From Verrucomicrobiota bacterium (lineage in GTDB: Bacteria > Verrucomicrobiota > Verrucomicrobiia > Limisphaerales > UBA9464), in the NCBI GenBank assembly GCA_017309115.1, contig JAFLEF010000010.1:90617-154616 (forward strand): a stretch of 64,000 bases of DNA. The letters run 5' to 3'. Below the pieces are notes generated by a model, which worked only from the letters and a program-made list of their open reading frames with translations, did no database searches and had not been told where the DNA came from. Positions 54,835 to 63,559 of the stretch are shown here, piece by piece. The translations under genes and the position numbers were made by a program. The stretch's first letter is position 1; each line of letters opens with the position of its first letter.

Positions 54835-55179
54835 CTACAGACCTGAGTCCTTTGAGCCCTTTGCGTTCATCAGACGCAATCGCCTGTTCTCGATGTAAAC
54901 GACAGCGTTACTCCGGGATATGGTGATCATCTCTTGAATTGCCCGGGAGGTGATCCTTGAGTCGTCTGGATAATACGTCTGAACACTGTGGATCAACTCC
55001 TCCAATTCTTTGTCACTAGCAATTTCATCTGCCGACTCCGCGATGTCTTGAATGACAAGAACTCTAGTCCGACCCAAACTCATTTGAAACGTTAACCATG
55101 AATACGACAGCCCCAAAACAACGATCACGCAAACGCTGATTCTCAAGGCGATTTTCAAACGTCTGATTTCTGAATTCAT
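54835..55179 (-). CDS. small membrane protein of unknown function
   Basis: The 114-residue protein has one N-terminal membrane helix (LRISVCVIVVLGLSYSWL, about 12-29), then a soluble part with acidic helices (ADEIASDKELEELIHSVQ) and a basic C-terminus. No family is recognised. Base composition looks less GC-rich than neighbouring genes, which fits an acquired accessory gene. It lies downstream of the ribbon-helix-helix gene on the same strand, with a 69-base gap. No good ribosome binding site is seen before its start. Confidence 0.5.
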   Translation of the reverse strand: MNSEIRRLKIALRISVCVIVVLGLSYSWLTFQMSLGRTRVLVIQDIAESADEIASDKELEELIHSVQTYYPDDSRITSRAIQEMITISRSNAVVYIENRRLRLMNAKGSKDSGL

Positions 55180-55248
55180 AACATTTTTGGTCGCCGTTCA
55201 TCATAGACTGGTGCTCACACAACTGTTCCCGAGGGTGCCTGATGATTT

Positions 55249-55533
55249 CTAGGTTCCGGAGCCACGCCGACAACTAGCCATCCTTAACCGCCGAATCTGC
55301 TCCACGTCGTCATCATCTTGGCGGTAAAGCGAACGAGCCTCCTTGAGCGACAGCGGATCAACGTTTGAAATCCGCACGGGAGCTTTTCGAAGTGCCTTAA
55401 CGACAGTGGGCAATCCAAACGCAAGTGCCTGCCGCATCAACTCAGCCCGGGAAAGACCGGTGGCCTTGGCGGCCTTCGCCACTTCGCGAGCCAGATTGGC
55501 GTCCATGGGCAAGGGGTAAACTGAAGTCGGCAT
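55249..55533 (-). CDS. ribbon-helix-helix (CopG-like) DNA-binding protein
   Basis: The 94-residue protein begins with a strand and helices of the RHH type: PTSVYPLPMDANLAREVAKA, then ATGLSRAELMRQALAFGLP. The pattern of a strand, a helix with small residues, and S-x-x-E-L-x-R-Q-A-L is typical of antitoxin or plasmid-type repressors. No toxin gene sits next to it; downstream is a small membrane protein. The short inverted repeat at its start codon may be its own operator. It lies in a patch of unknown and damaged genes. Confidence 0.7.
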   Translation of the reverse strand: MPTSVYPLPMDANLAREVAKAAKATGLSRAELMRQALAFGLPTVVKALRKAPVRISNVDPLSLKEARSLYRQDDDDVEQIRRLRMASCRRGSGT

Positions 55534-55547
55534 ATAGGAAGCCTATA
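55533..55547. promoter_or_regulatory. inverted repeat at the start of the RHH gene, candidate operator
   Basis: TATAGG-AAG-CCTATA forms a 6-bp inverted repeat with a 3-base centre. It overlaps the first base of the start codon region of the RHH gene. RHH repressors typically bind such short symmetric sites and repress themselves. The match is suggestive only. Confidence 0.4.
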
Positions 55548-55673
55548 GCGACAGGCGAGAGAGGGCAATCCCATGTTCCGCTGCGCCGGTCCCTTTTCGA
55601 CAATTCGACCCCGAGAGCCCCGACCAATCGTCCCACTCGCTCCGGTCGTCCACGGCCCATTCGCGCCCGAGAG

Positions 55674-56084
55674 TCACCGAACCTTCGGCCATTCCACCGG
55701 GCCTCCCAGCTCGATACTCGTCATCACCGCCGCCCAGTAGTAGATCCGCCAGCGCCTGGAGAACCGTGTGATGCCGGAAAGTCCCTCCAGTTCCTGAGCT
55801 CGCGAACTGACATACCCGCGAAACCGTTCCCGGAAGGAGGGAATTTCAGGGAGTTCCTCACCCAACACTGTCTTGAAGGCCTCCCTCCAGGCCCGTTTCC
55901 GAATCTGGAACCATGTGCTGATTCGTCTTCCGAAGGGCAGGCCACGGAGCTCCTTCCGCCGAGAGTCCAGCTGCCGCTGGAACTCCGTTTTGAGTTCCCG
56001 ACGCAGCCGCTCTACTTCCTCGGGACTCAGGTGATCACTAAACCCCACCGGATGGAGCCCACGAAATATGACCTTCTTGTCCAT
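55674..56084 (-). CDS. hypothetical protein
   Basis: The 136-residue protein is rich in Arg and Glu (SPEEVERLRRELKTEFQRQL, KELRGLPFGRRISTWFQIRK) and mostly helical, ending with a more hydrophobic stretch (WRIYYWAAVMTSIELGG). No family is recognised. The coding composition looks real: the helices are amphipathic and the start has a plausible context. It lies between the RHH gene and the repeat region, on the same strand as both neighbours. It may be an accessory gene. Confidence 0.55.
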   Translation of the reverse strand: MDKKVIFRGLHPVGFSDHLSPEEVERLRRELKTEFQRQLDSRRKELRGLPFGRRISTWFQIRKRAWREAFKTVLGEELPEIPSFRERFRGYVSSRAQELEGLSGITRFSRRWRIYYWAAVMTSIELGGPVEWPKVR

Positions 56085-56127
56085 GGATCCGAATTCTTCC
56101 AGTAGGCAGAGATTACTATCGAGCCAA

Positions 56128-56345
56128 GGTGTGCAGCGACTGCTTTTTGTCCCGGCTGCTGACGTGTGGAGTGTTTCTCACCACCAACTGCCATCAACCT
56201 GCCCCAAAGCGGCAGAGGGCTAGCATGGCTGCCGCACTCTCCAAACGCTCCGCGATCACAGCGCCATCATCCAAGTCTCCCCCGCCCACTCTCTCCCCCT
56301 CTCCCCCGCCCGTCTTTTTCCTGTTTTCATGTTTTCCAGATTCAC
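56128..56345. repeat. dispersed hairpin repeat, copy A, within a gene-free interval
   Basis: The gene-free interval 56085-56446 holds this repeat. It contains CTGCTTTTTGTCCCGGCTG then GACGTGTGGAGTG, then a hairpin GCGGCAG/CTGCCGC (56209-56235), then CCGCACT..CCAAACGCTCCGCG, C-rich tracts and CCTGTTTTC. The same parts, in the same order, occur at 63560-63886. The pyrimidine-rich section 56275-56345 is low-complexity. No gene is supported here. Confidence 0.65.
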
Positions 56346-56446
56346 CTTTCTCCCTGTCTTCCGACCCCGAATCACACACAGAAACGCGAATAAGGACGAG
56401 GAACCACGAATCCTTCGAATGGGCACAAATTCTTCCCCGCCGCAGT

Positions 56447-59092
56447 CTACTGTGCCCCTGTCGTCACCCTAAGCCATCCACCGGCAGCCCCCGCCGGACC
56501 GCGAATCTCCCGGATGGCGTTGGCGCCGGGAAAGGTTTCCAGCACCTGCCAAGAGTCACCCAATCCGTCCGTCCATTCCACGGTGTAGTTCGTGCCGGAA
56601 CTGCCGAAGAAGCGCGTCGTCAGGCGGTCACCCTGCCACTCGGGCATGGCCAGAGGACGTGGCCCGGTCGTATTGAGAGCGATCCAACTTTCGGGCAAAT
56701 TCGGCCACTCGGTCAGATCGCCCCCCACCCAGGCCCGACCCTGCCCGTCGACGAGCAGGCGCCCCACCTCCCGCGGATTCCAGGTGGCGCTGGCCAGCGC
56801 AAAGGTGGGATCCAAGGATCCGTCCGTCTTCAGTCGAAGAACTTGCGCTCCCCGACCGAAAAAGTCGTTCCGGACAGCCACGATCCATCGCTCCGCACCG
56901 TCCTCGGCCGCCGCCAGGACTCCCTGAGCCGTGATCTCCGGCGCGAGGAAAGTTGGATCCGGCTTCCCTTCGGCGGTCAGACGCACCAGTCCCGGAGGAG
57001 TCGGTTGCGGCCCCACGTAGGGCGCCACGAAAATCTGTCCGGAGCGACTCAGCCAGACTTGGGTCAATTGCCGCCAAGTGCTGGTTTGAAATTGAGAATC
57101 CACCGCGCCGGTTGGATCCAAGCGCCGAATGGTCAGGTTGCCTTCCGCGAGGCTGGTGAAGATCACGCCTCCCGTCGGCTGCACTCCAATCAAGCGCAGC
57201 ACGGGGGTGCCTTCCACCAACGGATTGGACTCCACGGTTCCGTCCCGGCTGAAGCGGATGATTCTTGCCCTCGACGTGAAGGCTAGACCGGGAACCTCTC
57301 CCGCCGCCAACACGCGACCATCCGGAAGAACCACAAGGCTGTTGAACGTGGCGCCTTGAATCACCGATCCGGAAAAGCTGGGATCCAACTGGCCGTTGGC
57401 GCGGATCCGAACAATTCTACTCACCGGAGTCCGGGTACCAGGAACGTCCGCGAACTGCGCCATGACCAGCAGCCGCCCCTGCGAGTCAAAGCCCAGCGGA
57501 CAGGACGACGTCACTCTCGGAAGCTCGGGCTCGCCCCGGCCGAACACGAAAGACGGATCCACGGATCCGTCGGACCCCAAGCGGACCAGTTCATACAAGG
57601 CACCGCTGCGGTTCGGCAATAAAGACTGGCGAAGGGCAAACACGCTGCCCGGAAATCCTGGCGCCGGACTCAGCAAATTCGATCCCTTGATGTCCTGCTC
57701 AAAGTTGGTGGTGAGTTCCGAGTTAACCGATCCTGCAAAATGGTTCCTGGGCTTCACCGTCAGGGTCATCGCCGGACCGACAGACTCCCCCGCCTCCGAA
57801 CGAATTCTCAGCTGGTACACTCCGGAATCGGTCGCCCAAGCGCGCCAGGATCGTTCCGGATCCGTCCATCCCGGAATCGGCCGGCCATCGCGCAACCATT
57901 GAAACTGAAGCGAACCCGGTGCCACAAACCGCGGGTACAGTTCGATCCGGTCGCCTTCACCCACCTCGGTCGCTTTGGGCGGTTCCATCCACTGGACTGG
58001 TCCCGGAAGCAACCGACCACCACGCAAGCGAACCAAACGAAGCTCGGTAACGCCAAGCGCCCCCACCATCACGGATTCGTTCTCCGCCGCCACTGAGGAG
58101 TACAGACGCATTGACGCCTGAACCCCATTCTCAACTCCCAGATTCGAATAGTATCCCCAGTCCCGGGAACCATCCGGCAGCAAACGCATGAGTCGGGAAT
58201 CCTGAAATAAGCTGGGATCCAATTGAGAGGGCACAACCACCACGCCCACCGAGTCGGGAATCATCTCCGTCACCGGGGTGGAATACCGACGCGGCGGGAA
58301 CTGTGGTTCCAAACGGCCGTCCGCATCCAACTTCTGAACCAAGCTCCAATAATAGCCGTCCGTTGATCGACTCGAATCGAACCAGTTGTACCACCCACCT
58401 CCCGGAGCCGACATCAGTTCGCCCGAGCCCCGTTTGAACCCAGAATCCGGCGTGCCATCGGGCAGAAATCGCCTGGTCGACCCACCCGTCATCATCAGGG
58501 AATCTCCCGACAACGTCTGTAGTCTGAGAGCGCCTGGCCATCCATTGAAGACCACGTCCGCCCGTTCTCCGAAGGCAGCATCCACCGATCCATCCGGACG
58601 CAGGCGTGTGAAATTCGTCCCGGCCAGGACCACCATTCCGCCATCCGAAAGAAGGGTCAGATCCAGAAGATTGGTGAAGCCCGCTTCCGGACCGAAGATC
58701 GGTCCCACCTGGCCCTCGGCCGTTACCCGCGCCAAACCCACCCGGGGAATCCCACCCAGGTGCTTGAACTTACCGCCTACCCAGGCTCCTCCGTCAGGTG
58801 TCGGGATGATGCGGGTGATTCGCTCACCGCCGCCTGTCTCCAAAGCGAGCGCCGGATCCTGCCGTCCCGTGGAATCAAACCGGCGCAACCGGGAATCCTT
58901 CGCTCCGATCAAATCATGGAACGAGACCCACAGGTTCTGCCGGGGGCCCATGGCCATGGTCTCCGGGAAGGCCGCACCCGGTATTCCTGTGAGGTCCGCC
59001 CGGAACGTGGGATCCACCTGCCCCGGAAACTCCGCCGCACCAACTCCCATCGTGCACAAAAGTAATCCGAGGGACGATCTGAGATTGTTCAT
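56447..59092 (-). CDS. secreted delta-60 repeat protein with Ig-like domain
   Basis: A signal peptide (SSLGLLLCTMGVGAAEFPG) is followed by repeats of the delta-60 type, recognisable as G-x-x-DP-x-F ... V-x-R-L-x-x-DGS-x-D (LDPSFSGSVIQG, RLGSDGSVDPSF, RLKTDGSLDPTFAL), predicted to form propellers. An Ig-like domain sits in the middle (about 365-450, with LQFQWLRDGRPIPG and GVYQLRIRSEAGES). The C-terminus has NYTVEWTDGLGDSWQ and GGWLRVTT, like the short module ending other secreted proteins in this window. Function is unknown; surface binding is probable. The length is 881 residues. Confidence 0.9.
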   Translation of the reverse strand: MNNLRSSLGLLLCTMGVGAAEFPGQVDPTFRADLTGIPGAAFPETMAMGPRQNLWVSFHDLIGAKDSRLRRFDSTGRQDPALALETGGGERITRIIPTPDGGAWVGGKFKHLGGIPRVGLARVTAEGQVGPIFGPEAGFTNLLDLTLLSDGGMVVLAGTNFTRLRPDGSVDAAFGERADVVFNGWPGALRLQTLSGDSLMMTGGSTRRFLPDGTPDSGFKRGSGELMSAPGGGWYNWFDSSRSTDGYYWSLVQKLDADGRLEPQFPPRRYSTPVTEMIPDSVGVVVVPSQLDPSLFQDSRLMRLLPDGSRDWGYYSNLGVENGVQASMRLYSSVAAENESVMVGALGVTELRLVRLRGGRLLPGPVQWMEPPKATEVGEGDRIELYPRFVAPGSLQFQWLRDGRPIPGWTDPERSWRAWATDSGVYQLRIRSEAGESVGPAMTLTVKPRNHFAGSVNSELTTNFEQDIKGSNLLSPAPGFPGSVFALRQSLLPNRSGALYELVRLGSDGSVDPSFVFGRGEPELPRVTSSCPLGFDSQGRLLVMAQFADVPGTRTPVSRIVRIRANGQLDPSFSGSVIQGATFNSLVVLPDGRVLAAGEVPGLAFTSRARIIRFSRDGTVESNPLVEGTPVLRLIGVQPTGGVIFTSLAEGNLTIRRLDPTGAVDSQFQTSTWRQLTQVWLSRSGQIFVAPYVGPQPTPPGLVRLTAEGKPDPTFLAPEITAQGVLAAAEDGAERWIVAVRNDFFGRGAQVLRLKTDGSLDPTFALASATWNPREVGRLLVDGQGRAWVGGDLTEWPNLPESWIALNTTGPRPLAMPEWQGDRLTTRFFGSSGTNYTVEWTDGLGDSWQVLETFPGANAIREIRGPAGAAGGWLRVTTGAQ

Positions 59093-59188
59093 GCCCGTAA
59101 ACTAAATACCACCCAAGTTTCCCAGCAAGCGATTATTCCAGAACTTCGCGTGATTTCCGGCAAATGGTCTGGCAAGATTCGCCCCTTG

Positions 59189-59626
59189 ATGAAACGTCCG
59201 AATCGGTTTGCTCCCGCTGCTCCACCTCCTCCCTTGGAACCGGAAACCGTTTCGCCTCGCGCCGGTTCCCGGTCGGTGGCGGCGGTGGAGGCGTATCTGG
59301 CGCGCTTTGAACCGCGCCAGCGCGCCGCCCTCGAAGATTTGCGCCGGGTCATCCGCGCCAGCGCCCCTCAAGCCGAGGAATGTCTCAGCTACGGCATCGC
59401 CGCCTTTCGTCAGAACGGCATGCTCGTCGGCCTCGGGGCGACGCCCAAACACTGCGCGTTTTATCTGATGAGCGATTCCACCGTGGCCCGCTACAGCCGG
59501 GAGCTCTCCGGCTTTTCGTGCAGCAAAGGAACCATTCGGTTCCAGCCAGAAGCCCCGCCCTCCGCGACGCTGGTTCGCCTCCTGGTCAAGGCGCGCCTCG
59601 ACGAGAACAACGCCCGCAAAGCCTGA
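59189..59626 (+). CDS. DUF1801 protein (YdhG/iron-chaperone-like fold)
   Basis: The 145-residue protein has the DUF1801 signature: VEAYLARFEPRQRAALEDLR, APQAEECLSYGIAAFR and GLGATPKHCAFYLMS, ending with FQPEAPPSATLVRLLVKAR. The fold is that of YdhG/CyaY-like small proteins; the exact role is unknown, with iron handling suggested for some members. The first 30 residues are a Pro/Ala-rich tail. The ATG at 59189 is chosen; a GTG at 59150 would add 13 residues. It converges on the RodZ-like gene. Confidence 0.85.
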   Translation: MKRPNRFAPAAPPPPLEPETVSPRAGSRSVAAVEAYLARFEPRQRAALEDLRRVIRASAPQAEECLSYGIAAFRQNGMLVGLGATPKHCAFYLMSDSTVARYSRELSGFSCSKGTIRFQPEAPPSATLVRLLVKARLDENNARKA

Positions 59627-59641
59627 GCCGAACCGGATCGC

Positions 59642-60172
59642 TCAGCGACGGCGCGAAGCCGGCGCATTGGTCGGCGGCGGCACCGGCAAGGTGCCGGGGA
59701 CGGTATCCACCTTTGGCTGATACAGCCGGGGCGCCACGACGGGTTCGGTGACCTGCGGACGGGTCTGCCATGACTTCCACCCCCACCCGGCCACGGCAAT
59801 CACCGCCAACCCCAGGAGAATCGGGAACAGTATCTGCCAGCGCACCAGGGCGAGCTTCATCATCAAGAAGTCCAGCGGACCGCGCCGGAGCCCACCCGGT
59901 CCCCGGGCTTCCCGGAAATCAGTTCGCCCCGCCAGCTCTTCGTCCAGTTGCTCCGCCACTTCCCGGTCGTTGAGCCGCAGATAGCGCGCATAGGTCTTCA
60001 CGAATCCTCGCACGTACACCGGAGCAGAGAACGCGCCCCAATCGTCCGCCTCGATGGCACGGACGTGGTCGGCCTTGATGTTGGTGGCCTCCGCGACCTG
60101 GGAAACGGTGAGTTTGCGTCGCTCCCGTTCCGTGCGGAGACGATCGCCGGTACTTGGCATTGCGGTGGTCAT
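59642..60172 (-). CDS. RodZ-like helix-turn-helix membrane protein, short form
   Basis: Residues 9-75 form the RodZ-type Cro/C1 HTH (GDRLRTERERRKLTVSQVAE, TNIKADHVRAIEADDW, YVRGFVKTYARYL). A membrane helix follows at about 113-131 (ILFPILLGLAVIAVAGW). In E. coli RodZ this cytoplasmic domain contacts MreB and helps set cell shape. Here the periplasmic part is only about 45 residues and proline-rich, without the usual DUF4115 domain, so this is a truncated or reduced form at 176 residues. It is divergent from the glycosidase gene. Confidence 0.85.
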   Translation of the reverse strand: MTTAMPSTGDRLRTERERRKLTVSQVAEATNIKADHVRAIEADDWGAFSAPVYVRGFVKTYARYLRLNDREVAEQLDEELAGRTDFREARGPGGLRRGPLDFLMMKLALVRWQILFPILLGLAVIAVAGWGWKSWQTRPQVTEPVVAPRLYQPKVDTVPGTLPVPPPTNAPASRRR

Positions 60173-60469
60173 AACCGAATGGAACCCCCTGCGGCAACGC
60201 CGGAAACCCAGGAAACCCGAAGGACCTCGTCAATTCCTCCCGCTTCAGCCGCGTCTCTCCATTCCCGGTTCCAGTTCTTGGGAGTTCGTTCGCGGTGGGG
60301 CGAAGCGATCTACAGGGTGGCAGCCCTCTGTCGCTCGATTTCATCGCGAGGCCGGAACACCGAAGTTGGAACCAAGAATTCCCGGCAGCTTTCTGATCCC
60401 CGTAGAACTGATTTTCCAGGTTTTCGAACGTCCCGAAAACGCGCACCATCTGCTCGAACCCCTTCGCCC

Positions 60470-62311
60470 ATGCGTCTCCTTTTCCTGCTGTTCGCTCTCG
60501 CCGCGTCCGGGTGGGTCTCCGCCGCCTCCGCTCGGGAAACCCTCCGGCTCCACCCGAAGAATCCCCGGTATTTCGAATGGCGCGGACAACCGCTCTTCCT
60601 GCTCACGTCCGCCGAGCACTACGGCGCCGTGCTCAACGCCGACTTCGACTACCACCGGTACCTCGATACGCTGGCCCGCGAGGGTATGAATCACACCCGG
60701 TTGTTTACCGGCGGCATGTACGTGGAGCCGCCCGGCGCCTTCAACATCGACCGCAATACCCTCGCTCCCGGCCCCGGACGCTTCCTGTCGCCCTATGCCC
60801 GGAGCGATCAACCCGGCTACACCGGCGGTGGGAACAAGTTTGATCTCGACCGCTGGGATGACGCGTATTTCGCCCGACTCCGGGACTTCATGAGTCACGC
60901 TGCCCGCCGCGGAATCGTCGTCGAAGTGAATCTGTTCTGCGTGCTGTACGAGGATCCCCAGTGGCAGCTCAGCCCGTACCATCCGCGCAACCACGTCAAC
61001 GGCCTGCCCGAGATCCAGCGCGAACATGTGCTGACCTTGGATCACAGCGGACCCTACCTCGCCCTCCAGGAACAGCTCGCCCGCAAGTTTGTCCAGGAAC
61101 TGCGCGACTTCGGTAATCTGTACTTCGAGATCATCAACGAACCCTACGTCACGGCCACGCCCGATGACTGGCAACGGCATCTGACCGAAGTAGTCGCCGA
61201 CGCACAACGACGGCACGCCCATCCCAAACTCATTTCCTGGAACATTGCCAACAACACCGCCGTCGTCAGCCAACCGCATCCTGCGGTGTCGATCTTCAAC
61301 TTTCATTACGCCTCCCCGCCCGAGGCCGTGGCGCAAAACTGGGGACTCAATCGGGTCATCGGCGACAACGAGACTGGATTCCGCGGAACCAACAACGCGT
61401 TCTATCGGATGGAAGGCTGGGATTTCTTGCTCGCTGGTGGCGGACTGTTCAACAACCTCGACTACTCGTTCGCCACCGGCTTCGAGAACGGCACGTTCCC
61501 CTATCCCGCCACCCAACCCGGCGGCGGCAATCCCCAACTGCGCCGGGAGTTTCGAACGTTGGGTGAGTTCCTCCGCAGCTTCCCATTTGTTCGCATGCGA
61601 CCCGAACCCGGTCTCTTCCTAAAGGGTGTTCCGTCCACGCACACGGCCCGCGCCCTGGTCGAACCCGGCCGCTCGGTCGCCGCCTACTTTCGTCCGTATC
61701 TGGTCACCCGATTCTCCACCCGCTGGACCGGATTCCTCGAAGTACCCGCCACCGGGGAATACACGTTCTACACCCTGTCGAACGACGGGGTCCGTCTGTG
61801 GCTCAAGGACCAGAACCTGATTGATCACTGGAATGATCACGGGGCGACCGAAGACACCGCGCGAATTCACCTGGAAGCCGGCCGTCGTTATCCGATTCGG
61901 CTAGAATACTTCTACAACGGTGGCCAGTCCGTCATGCAACTGGCGTGGTCCGGGCCCGGGGTGGGACGCCAGATCATTCCAGCCCGCGCCCTGCATCCGC
62001 CCACCGGCACCGGATCCGGACTCCGCGGCGAATACTTCGAAGGCATCGACCTCAAACAACCCTGGCGTGAGCGAACCGATTCCCAAGTGGATTTCACCTG
62101 GGGCACCGCCTCACCGTTCGAACCGCCCACGGGGCAAAATTCGGGCACCCTCGAACTGGCCCTACCGACCGGCACCTGGCAGGCCGACTGGTTGGATCCC
62201 GTCTCCGGCCGCTGGGTGGCGCGGCAAACGGTCACCGCCCGCCAGGGCCGACTTTCCCTGCACCTTCCGGAATTCACCGAAGACCTTGCCCTCCGGCTGA
62301 AGCGACGGTAA
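60470..62311 (+). CDS. secreted glycoside hydrolase (clan-A-like barrel) with PA14 domain
   Basis: A signal peptide (LLFLLFALAASGWVSAASA) precedes a TIM-barrel domain with NPRYFEWRGQPLFLLTSAEH, as in DUF4038/GH5-like enzymes. Candidate acid/base is E224 in FEIINEPYV and candidate nucleophile E301 in IGDNETGF, the usual positions at strands 4 and 7. A PA14 domain follows (about 400-520, GEYTFYTLSNDGVRLWL), often carbohydrate-binding. The last 60 residues (GTWQADWLDPVSGRWV ... EDLALRLKRR) match the C-terminal strand region of DUF4038-type proteins. It should cleave a polysaccharide outside the cell. The ATG at 60470 gives the signal peptide; the longer frame to 59948 is spurious. Confidence 0.85.
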   Translation: MRLLFLLFALAASGWVSAASARETLRLHPKNPRYFEWRGQPLFLLTSAEHYGAVLNADFDYHRYLDTLAREGMNHTRLFTGGMYVEPPGAFNIDRNTLAPGPGRFLSPYARSDQPGYTGGGNKFDLDRWDDAYFARLRDFMSHAARRGIVVEVNLFCVLYEDPQWQLSPYHPRNHVNGLPEIQREHVLTLDHSGPYLALQEQLARKFVQELRDFGNLYFEIINEPYVTATPDDWQRHLTEVVADAQRRHAHPKLISWNIANNTAVVSQPHPAVSIFNFHYASPPEAVAQNWGLNRVIGDNETGFRGTNNAFYRMEGWDFLLAGGGLFNNLDYSFATGFENGTFPYPATQPGGGNPQLRREFRTLGEFLRSFPFVRMRPEPGLFLKGVPSTHTARALVEPGRSVAAYFRPYLVTRFSTRWTGFLEVPATGEYTFYTLSNDGVRLWLKDQNLIDHWNDHGATEDTARIHLEAGRRYPIRLEYFYNGGQSVMQLAWSGPGVGRQIIPARALHPPTGTGSGLRGEYFEGIDLKQPWRERTDSQVDFTWGTASPFEPPTGQNSGTLELALPTGTWQADWLDPVSGRWVARQTVTARQGRLSLHLPEFTEDLALRLKRR

Positions 62312-62419
62312 GCGGGGCGCAGCAGGCAGGGACGCGCCTTCTGCCGAGAACGATCAGCGATAAATCTGCCGGAGTGAATTCCCGGTTCCAACGGCCGTGT
62401 CCCGGCTTAAGATCGCTCC

Positions 62420-62923
62420 ATGTCGAAGCGAAAACATCTGGGTGTTTACGCCGGGAGTTTTGATCCGCTGACCGTCGGTCATCTCTGGATGATCGAACAG
62501 GGCGTGCGCCTCTTCGACCAACTGGTCGTGGCCCTCGGCCTGAATCCGGACAAGCGCTACACCTTCTCGCCGGAGGAACGCCTGAACATGCTGCGTGATT
62601 CCTTGGGCCATTATCCCGGACTTCAGATCACGTCGTTCACCAACCAGTACCTGATTCATTACGCTCAATCCATAGGAGCGACCCACATCCTCCGTGGGAT
62701 CCGCTCCGCGGCCGACTACGAGTACGAGCGCTCCATGCGAAACATCAATGGGGATCTCGATTCCGGAATCTGCTCTGTGTTTCTGATGCCGCCTCGCGAT
62801 ATCGCCGAAGTCAGCTCCAGCCTCGTGAAGGGCCTGGTCGGACCGGAAGGCTGGCGCGAGGTGGTGAAGAAGTATGTGCCGGATCCGGTTTACCAACGGT
62901 TGACGGCTCGGGGACCCGCATGA
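62420..62923 (+). CDS. coaD: phosphopantetheine adenylyltransferase
   Basis: CoaD transfers AMP to 4'-phosphopantetheine in coenzyme A synthesis. The nucleotidyltransferase motif [15 protein letters not shown] has the T-x-G-H site (residues 18-21). [19 protein letters not shown] is the family hallmark, and the C-terminal [10 protein letters not shown] replaces the ISSTLVR motif. Length of 167 residues is normal. Its stop overlaps the next start (ATGA), so it is cotranscribed with the HD protein. Confidence 0.96.
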   Translation: MSKRKHLGVYAGSFDPLTVGHLWMIEQGVRLFDQLVVALGLNPDKRYTFSPEERLNMLRDSLGHYPGLQITSFTNQYLIHYAQSIGATHILRGIRSAADYEYERSMRNINGDLDSGICSVFLMPPRDIAEVSSSLVKGLVGPEGWREVVKKYVPDPVYQRLTARGPA

Positions 62924-63534
62924 ACGCAGTCACTCCCGAGCGCTGGAAGGCCCTGTGGCATCGACTCGGCGCCCCGGCGCCGACCGGCTGGTTCGAGCGA
63001 CTAACGCACTCCTACTCCGCGCCGGAGCGGCACTATCACAATCTTCAACATCTGGAGGAGTGTCTGACCGAATGGGACGGTGTCCGGGAACTGACGCGGG
63101 ATCCGGAAGCTGGGGAATTGGCACTCTGGTTCCACGATGCGGTGTACGATTCCCGAGCCAGCGACAACGAGCCTCGAAGTGCCGACTGGGCCGATCAGTG
63201 TCTGGCCGAAGCCGGAGTTTCGCGGCCTTCGGTCCGAAACCTGATCCTAGCCACACGGCTCCACGAAACCCATCTGGATCCAGACGCAGATTGGGTGGTG
63301 GATGTGGATCTGAGTATTCTCGGCCGGGAAGAGTCGCGCTTCTGGGAGTACGAACGTCAAATTCGCGCCGAGTACGCCTGGGTCCCGGCCGAAGTGTTCG
63401 CCACCAAACGCGCGGAAGTGCTGCGGCGATTCCTGAACCGGGAACGGATCTACACCACGAGGGAATTTTCTTCGCGTCTGGAGGTTCAAGCCCGTCGGAA
63501 TCTCATCGCCTCGCTCCAACGACTCGGCAGCTGA
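62920..63534 (+). CDS. predicted HD-superfamily metal-dependent phosphohydrolase (COG4339 type)
   Basis: The 204-residue protein has the pattern [13 protein letters not shown] and [11 protein letters not shown], followed by DVDLSILG, which together give the His and Asp ligands of the HD fold. The substrate is unknown. The ATG overlaps the coaD stop, indicating coupled expression, though no functional link with coenzyme A is known. The C-terminal [18 protein letters not shown] is conserved in this family. Confidence 0.85.
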   Translation: MNAVTPERWKALWHRLGAPAPTGWFERLTHSYSAPERHYHNLQHLEECLTEWDGVRELTRDPEAGELALWFHDAVYDSRASDNEPRSADWADQCLAEAGVSRPSVRNLILATRLHETHLDPDADWVVDVDLSILGREESRFWEYERQIRAEYAWVPAEVFATKRAEVLRRFLNRERIYTTREFSSRLEVQARRNLIASLQRLGS

Positions 63535-63559
63535 GAGACCAGGCGGTTATACGCGACAG

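Noticed and set aside
54780-54860. Toxin remnant next to the broken antitoxin
   Set aside because: A minus-strand frame (VVVRPAVAEQLYRGLQAEFRR) looks somewhat protein-like but has stops on both sides and no PIN or RelE motif.
55425-56105. 226-codon plus-strand open frame
   Set aside because: It is antisense to the RHH gene and the 136-residue gene, both of which look more protein-like.
56129-57286. 385-codon plus-strand open frame
   Set aside because: It begins in the low-complexity repeat and continues antisense to the delta-60 gene; its translation is Pro/Arg/Ser-rich without domains.
60341-61537. 398-codon minus-strand open frame
   Set aside because: It is antisense to the glycosidase with signal peptide and catalytic motifs; the translation has no recognisable features.
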